The notes beneath the pieces are model-generated. The model worked only from the letters and a program-made list of their open reading frames with translations. It was not told the DNA's origin and did not search any database. The translations under genes and the position numbers were made by a program. Below are positions 59,649-64,000 of a stretch of 64,000 nucleotides of DNA, one piece after another; the stretch's first letter is position 1, and each line of letters opens with the position of its first letter. Source of the DNA: Megascapheus bottae (taxonomy: Eukaryota > Chordata > Mammalia > Rodentia > Geomyidae); the NCBI GenBank assembly GCA_024803745.1, contig JANJXV010000004.1, positions 44,270,858 to 44,334,857 on the forward strand, in the 5' to 3' direction.

Positions 59649-59840
59649 GGGGCCAGGAGTTTGGCCTAGTGGTAGAGTGCTTGCCTAGCATGCACAAAGA
59701 CCAGGGTTCAATTCTTTCATTCCACATACATAGAAAAAGCTGGAAATGGTGCCATGGTTCAAGTGGTGAAGTGCTAGCCTTGAGGAAGCCCAAGGACGGT
59801 GCTCAGGCTCTGAATTCAAGCCCCAAGACTGGCAAAAAAA
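59649..59840 (+). mobile_element. ID-type two-part SINE
   Basis: A box CTAGTGGTAGAGTGCTTGCC, B box GGTTCAATTC, second half and A tail. It is flanked by TGGTTTTGGTTT (59637-59648) and TGGTTTTGATTT (59841-59852), a 12-base target duplication with one mismatch. Confidence 0.92.
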
Positions 59841-59852
59841 TGGTTTTGATTT

Positions 59853-60055
59853 TCCTTTTGGTCTGAAGAAATAGAAAATGCATTTGTTGAGATAAGAAAT
59901 ACTGAAGGAGACCAAGTTCAGCAGACATTTGAAGAAAAATGAGTGAGAATTTGGATATACAAAGTTTGTGTCATGCATTGGATGCATATGTAGAAATACT
60001 GAGCAGGTAGTTGCATACATAGATCTAGAGTGCCAAGACCTATATATTTACCAGG
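59853..60055. mobile_element. ancient mammalian LINE-like repeat, second part
   Basis: GACCAAGTTCAGCAGACATT, GAGCAGGTAGTTGCATACAT and AGATCTAGAGT continue the old repeat interrupted by the SINE. Confidence 0.48.
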
Positions 60056-60244
60056 CTCCTAGACATGAGTAACAAAGAAAAAGATAATACAGAGAATAAC
60101 TGTACACAGAAAACTGAAGAGTTCTCAAAACTGAGCCTTGAAATGTTCTGAAGGGTATGCATTGTACCCTTTGTCTTGTATATAAGTGTACTTGATTTGG
60201 GGAGGGGCAGGGGAAGCATAGAAAGAGTAGGACAAAGGATAAAC

Positions 60245-60425
60245 CAATTCAGGAATGAAACCCACTGGCACGATGTTGGAAATGAACTATACAACTTTGT
60301 GGGGTGGTAGGTTGAGAGGGGAAAACCTGGGAGAAGATGAGGGAAGAGGTGACACATTTCAAAAAGAAATGTACTTATTACCTAACTCATGTAATGGTAA
60401 CCCTTCTGTATATTACCTTTATTAT
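60245..60425 (+). mobile_element. LINE-1 3' end
   Basis: AAAAGAAATGTACTTATTACC then AACTCATGTAATGGTAACCC and TATTACCTTTATTAT form a typical rodent L1 terminus. Confidence 0.55.
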
Positions 60426-60430
60426 ATACA

Positions 60431-60462
<32 letters not shown>
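60426..60462 (+). repeat. (TACA)n microsatellite
   Basis: About 9 units at the tail of the L1 fragment. Confidence 0.93.
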
Positions 60463-60463
<1 letters not shown>

Positions 60464-61971
60464 GTGTATATATTTAAAGAAGGATGTAGCCAAGATCAAG
60501 AAGCTGCCACTGAGGTAAAGAACCAAGGGTTTCTTGAAGCCAAGTAAAGTATCCCACCAATGATTCTTAGTAGGTGCCAATCATTGGTCAGATACAATGG
60601 TATGAAAGCCACCAGTGATCCTGATAATAGTGGTGACCATAATTAACATTTGAAATAGAAAGTGCGGATAAAATCATTGTTCTCAGGGATTTTTGTTCTT
60701 CAGTAAGAGTATGAGCTGGGCAGTACCTGAAAGACACCTGCAGGAAAGAAGGATTTTATATTTATACAGACAATAGGTGTAGCATGTTATATTCTGGTAC
60801 GATTGGCAGTGAATAAGTGTTCTTGACTTTTCAAGAAAAGATGGACTCTGAACAGAGAAGGGTTAATTTGCTTAATGAAAATGAGAGAGCTAGAGCATAT
60901 AGTACAGTTGTTAATTGTTCTTGAATATGGCATTGGTTGTCCTATTTTCCTACACGAACTCCAAAGCTGCTTGCTGGATTGTTTTATTCAATAGTCACCT
61001 CCACACCACCTTCCAGCTCCCATCCTCCTCACTCCCAAACACATCCTGCTCATTTGGTCCCATCTTACAAATTCAGCAACGACCTCTGCGAGAAGAAAAG
61101 GTGACAGAAAGTAGGAACAGTAAGAAAACTAAAGACCTCTTGTTGTTCTTTGTGTTTCTTCATAAAACAGAATTTAAAAAGATGTTGAGAGTCTTGAGAG
61201 GGGAGAAAGTATTACATGGTGAGAGAGAATAAAATGCAACTTTTAAAAGAATCTAGGAGCGTGGAGGTGTGAAAGAATCATGAAATGTAGTTGGCTGGCA
61301 CTTAAGGCCACTCTACTTTTACAGTTTGCAAATCTTTGAATGTTCCAAATACGCTAGGTCATCCTTTCTATAAATGTAAATATTATACTATTGAGGTTTA
61401 AATCATTTGCAGTGTGTTTTCTCATCTGCTCCCATTAATGTCGTTGATACACTCATCAATCCTACCCCGTTTCAACAGTCAGCTAGTCCCCTTGAGTAGG
61501 TACTTTCTGAGTATCCCCTTGGGAGGTCTTCCTAAAGACAACCGATGACTTCAATTAGCAAGCTTCTGGTATTTCTGATTCTCTTTTTTGGAGAAAACAG
61601 GAATGTAGACTGAACAGTAAAGCTCTTATCACCTCAAAGTAGAGAAGCAAGGAGAATTATTGGGAGTATGGCAACTTGGAAATACACTTTCACCCTTGGT
61701 AGGAAGACATTCCAACACTGAAAGATACATTTTTTTTCCAAACCACAGGGACCAAATTCTACCAAACTCTGTAGAAAAAAAAAAACAAATACAAACCCTC
61801 ATGACTACATCTTATGCATCTCTGCTCTCTACTCACTTCTACATGTTAAGTGCAAAAATTCAAGGAAGGATTCATCCATTATTTACTTAAAATCTTTTCT
61901 AATATAGACACCTATTCACATAAAATATCTCATTTGACTTATAAGTCTGTGTATGTGTGTATGAGAGTGAA

Positions 61972-61972
<1 letters not shown>
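60463..61972. other. upstream flank, no recognisable feature
   Basis: No repeat family or exon recognised. Confidence 0.5.

Positions 61973-62030
<58 letters not shown>
61973..62030 (+). repeat. (GA)n microsatellite
   Basis: About 27 GA units. Confidence 0.96.
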
Positions 62031-62032
<2 letters not shown>

Positions 62033-62039
62033 TCCCTTA

Positions 62040-62272
62040 TGTCCTAGGATTTAAACTTGGGACCTAGGAACAGTTCTTGAGCTTTTGGATCAAAGAGAGT
62101 GCTCTACCAATTGAGCCACTGTTCCATTTTAGGATTTTTGGTGTTTAATTGAAAATAAGAGTCTCACAGACTTTCCTGTCTTGGCTGATTTGAACCATGA
62201 TCCTGATCCTCAGATCTCAACTTTCTTGAGTAGCTAGTATTACAGGCATGAGCCACTGGTACTTGGCACTGA
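62040..62272 (-). mobile_element. composite 7SL/tRNA-like SINE
   Basis: Antisense copy. Reversed tRNA-like half (TACCAATTGAGCCACTGTTCC), link (AATTGAAAATAAGAGTCTCAC) and 7SL-like half (TATTACAGGCATGAGCCACTG). Confidence 0.83.
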
Positions 62273-62299
62273 TTTTTAAATCTTTAAATAGTTTTAGCA

Positions 62300-62430
62300 A
62301 GCGCACATTTCTCTTCAAAAAGATGAGAAAATGAACGTGGAGAGAAGTCATGTCATATGCCTATGTACACATAGCTAATTCAGTCAGAATTAGGATTCAC
62401 ATACTAGTTTATTATCCTTACTGGTGTATC
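62300..62430. mobile_element. ancient MIR-like repeat
   Basis: AAAAAGATGAGAAAATGAACG then CACATAGCTAATTCAGTCAG and AGGATTCACA fit the MIR core. Confidence 0.45.
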
Positions 62431-63014
62431 AGAGGAGGTTGGTGGAAAAGTGGGGCCTGTCCCTCTCTTAGATCAAAGGGTTTCATATGTCTGAAGGATG
62501 TGATGGATAAATTTCATCAGAACTGGATAGGAATATGAGGAGGGTTGGGAATAGGGAGAATATGGAAATATGGGACTATGCTCCCTTCCCAGTACCTTGA
62601 GAAAAGGGTTTGAAGCCAAAACATTCAGAGGAGCTTTCTCTCTTTAAGAAAGACAGTCAGTAGAGAGAATATTTAAGCCTTTGACAGACTCTAGGTAGAA
62701 TTCCAGATCTTGATTTGAAGCCCTAAGAGTGTTCCCAACAGAGCCCAAAGGCCATCATCTGTCAAGAGTGAAAACTGAAGTAAGAAACCACTTTTATTAC
62801 CCTTAACCCACATTGAAAATACCTTCCTAATGATTATATTCTAAGACAAACCTCTATCTACCAGCCATTCATGCTCTCTAATTAATTCTTTTTAGTCCAT
62901 TGGAAAGAGACAAAATGAGACCTGGAGATGATTTGTGAAAGTGTTATATTTCCAGGTGGTTCCAGTGATAGTGTAGAAATGTATATAGGCAGACTTTTTT
63001 TAAAGATGAAACTT

Positions 63015-63144
63015 TATCAGTAATCTGGTGGTTTATGCCTGCTATCCTAGCTACCCTAGAGGTAGAGATCTTATGATCGAGCTTCAAAGCCAGGCCAGGT
63101 AGAAAAGTCCATGGCAGGCCTAGGATATAGCTCAGTGGCAAAGT

Positions 63145-63192
<48 letters not shown>

Positions 63193-63330
63193 AACCCAGA
63201 AAATCCCATGGCATTTTATCTCCAATTAATGAAAAAAATACCCTGGAGGTAATGTTTAAATGGTAGAGCTCAGAAAGAGACGAGAGAACAGGGAGCTCTG
63301 AATTTAAGCCCTGTTATTGGCCTAAAGAAA
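63015..63330 (+). mobile_element. composite SINE interrupted by an ID monomer
   Basis: Left part at 63015-63116 (GGTTTATGCCTGCTATCC ... AAAAGTCCATGGCA). Right part from 63198 (CATTTTATCTCCAATTAATG ... GAATTTAAGCCC). The insert is described separately. Confidence 0.82.
63117..63197 (+). mobile_element. ID monomer with (AC)n tail, inserted in a SINE
   Basis: GGATATAGCTCAGTGGCAAAGTGC is the start of an ID element. Its body passes straight into an AC run (63145-63189). Flanks AGAAAAGTCCATGGCA (63101-63116) and AGAAAATCCCATGGCA (63198-63213) match at 14 of 16 bases, as expected for a target duplication. Confidence 0.72.
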
Positions 63331-64000
63331 AAGAAAGCAAGCTAGAGGAGAAAGAAAGAGAAGAAGGGATGCAGGGAGAGGGTAGAAAAGGAAAAAAAGA
63401 AGGGAAGAAGAAAAAAGGAAAATTTACACTTGTTGAATAAACAATTTATACTTTTCATATAAGCCTTTTATGTATATCATACATAGTTATAGGTACTCAT
63501 ATATATATATGAATATATATAGGTAGATGTTTATAACCATAACTACATATCTATACAAGTTATACTACATATTTTTGGAATACATAGTGAAATAAAAGCT
63601 AATCAAGATATCTAGCTAACCTATTTATTTTTGTAGTTGTGGAAGCACTTAAGATCTACTGTCAGCAATATCTGATTGAGTCAGTTCACCATAGAAATTG
63701 CTTCAATACAGAATTAATACTGTTCCCTTAATGGCTTTTCCTAAAGGGGTCTGCCTGCCACCAGGGAGAACCTTTACAAACTGACCAGGATGTCAATGGA
63801 TTTTCTTCCTCTAATTTAATGAAGTGATTCTAATTAGAAATGTTTCCAAACTTCTTGCAGGTGAGCTCAACATCTAGGGCTCCTGTTCATTATGGATATT
63901 GACACTCTGCTGACCCCCTCCATTTCATTTTCCTTCCTACCAAAGAGTCACACAGGAAGCTGGATTAGGGCTGCATGGTGTAGCATGGACATGCACGGTT
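63331..64000. other. upstream flank, purine-rich then AT-rich
   Basis: AAAG/GGAA-rich SINE tail to about 63420, AT tracts near 63500, then repeat-free text from about 63640 to the end. Confidence 0.5.

Noticed and set aside
1..64000. Endogenous retrovirus or other viral insertion
   Set aside because: I saw no long terminal repeats, primer-binding site or gag/pol-like frames. The only reverse-transcriptase-related coding sequence is the LINE-1 ORF2 tail.

Overview
This window is mammalian nuclear DNA. It is AT-rich, repeat-laden intronic sequence with two CpG-rich islands and one recognisable protein-coding gene. The interspersed SINEs are of two kinds. One is a composite whose 5' part resembles 7SL/B1 and whose 3' part is tRNA-like. 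The other is a two-part ID-type tRNA-derived element. Together with a rodent-style LINE-1, they match from memory what I know of heteromyid rodents (kangaroo rats and pocket mice). That species-group assignment is recollection, not a database result.

The gene is GRIK2, encoding the kainate receptor subunit GluK2, on the minus strand. Only its 5' end lies here. A coding exon at 49444-49778 carries the start codon, the signal peptide and the first 38 codons, and ends in a GTAAGA donor. Upstream is a well-formed splice acceptor with a CTAAC branch-point motif. About 5.5 kb further upstream, inside the second CpG island, lies a CAG|GTAAGG donor. I therefore infer a non-coding first exon ending at 55276. 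Everything from 1 to 49443 would be the next, very long intron, and no other GRIK2 exon is recognisable in it. Sequence above about 55.6 kb is the upstream flank, possibly with divergent transcription.

Layout: 1-11.5 kb is an intron with scattered SINEs. 11.5-14.3 kb is a nest of LINE-1 3' ends with a 5'-truncated young L1 (15-bp target-site duplication) inside an older one. 14.3-43 kb is an intron with many SINEs, L1 3' ends, ancient MIR/L2-like pieces, a MER5-type DNA transposon remnant and several long microsatellites. 43.5-44 kb is repeat-free and looks like a constrained non-coding element. 45.9-46.9 kb is GC-richer and carries a TG/CG tract. 48.8-50 kb is CpG island A with the coding exon. 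50.2 kb has a long GAA/GAG purine tract. 54.6-56.2 kb is CpG island B, with the inferred first exon lying between a (CT)n and an (AG)n tract of about 80 bp each. 56.2-64 kb is the upstream flank.

I see no operon-like system, CRISPR array, intact virus or novel multi-gene system. The points most worth a second look are an unrecognised ~150-bp interspersed repeat present in three copies, a SINE variant with a duplicated internal module, the nested retrotransposons, the promoter-flanking inverted CT/AG arms, and the 5' UTR upstream ORFs of GRIK2.
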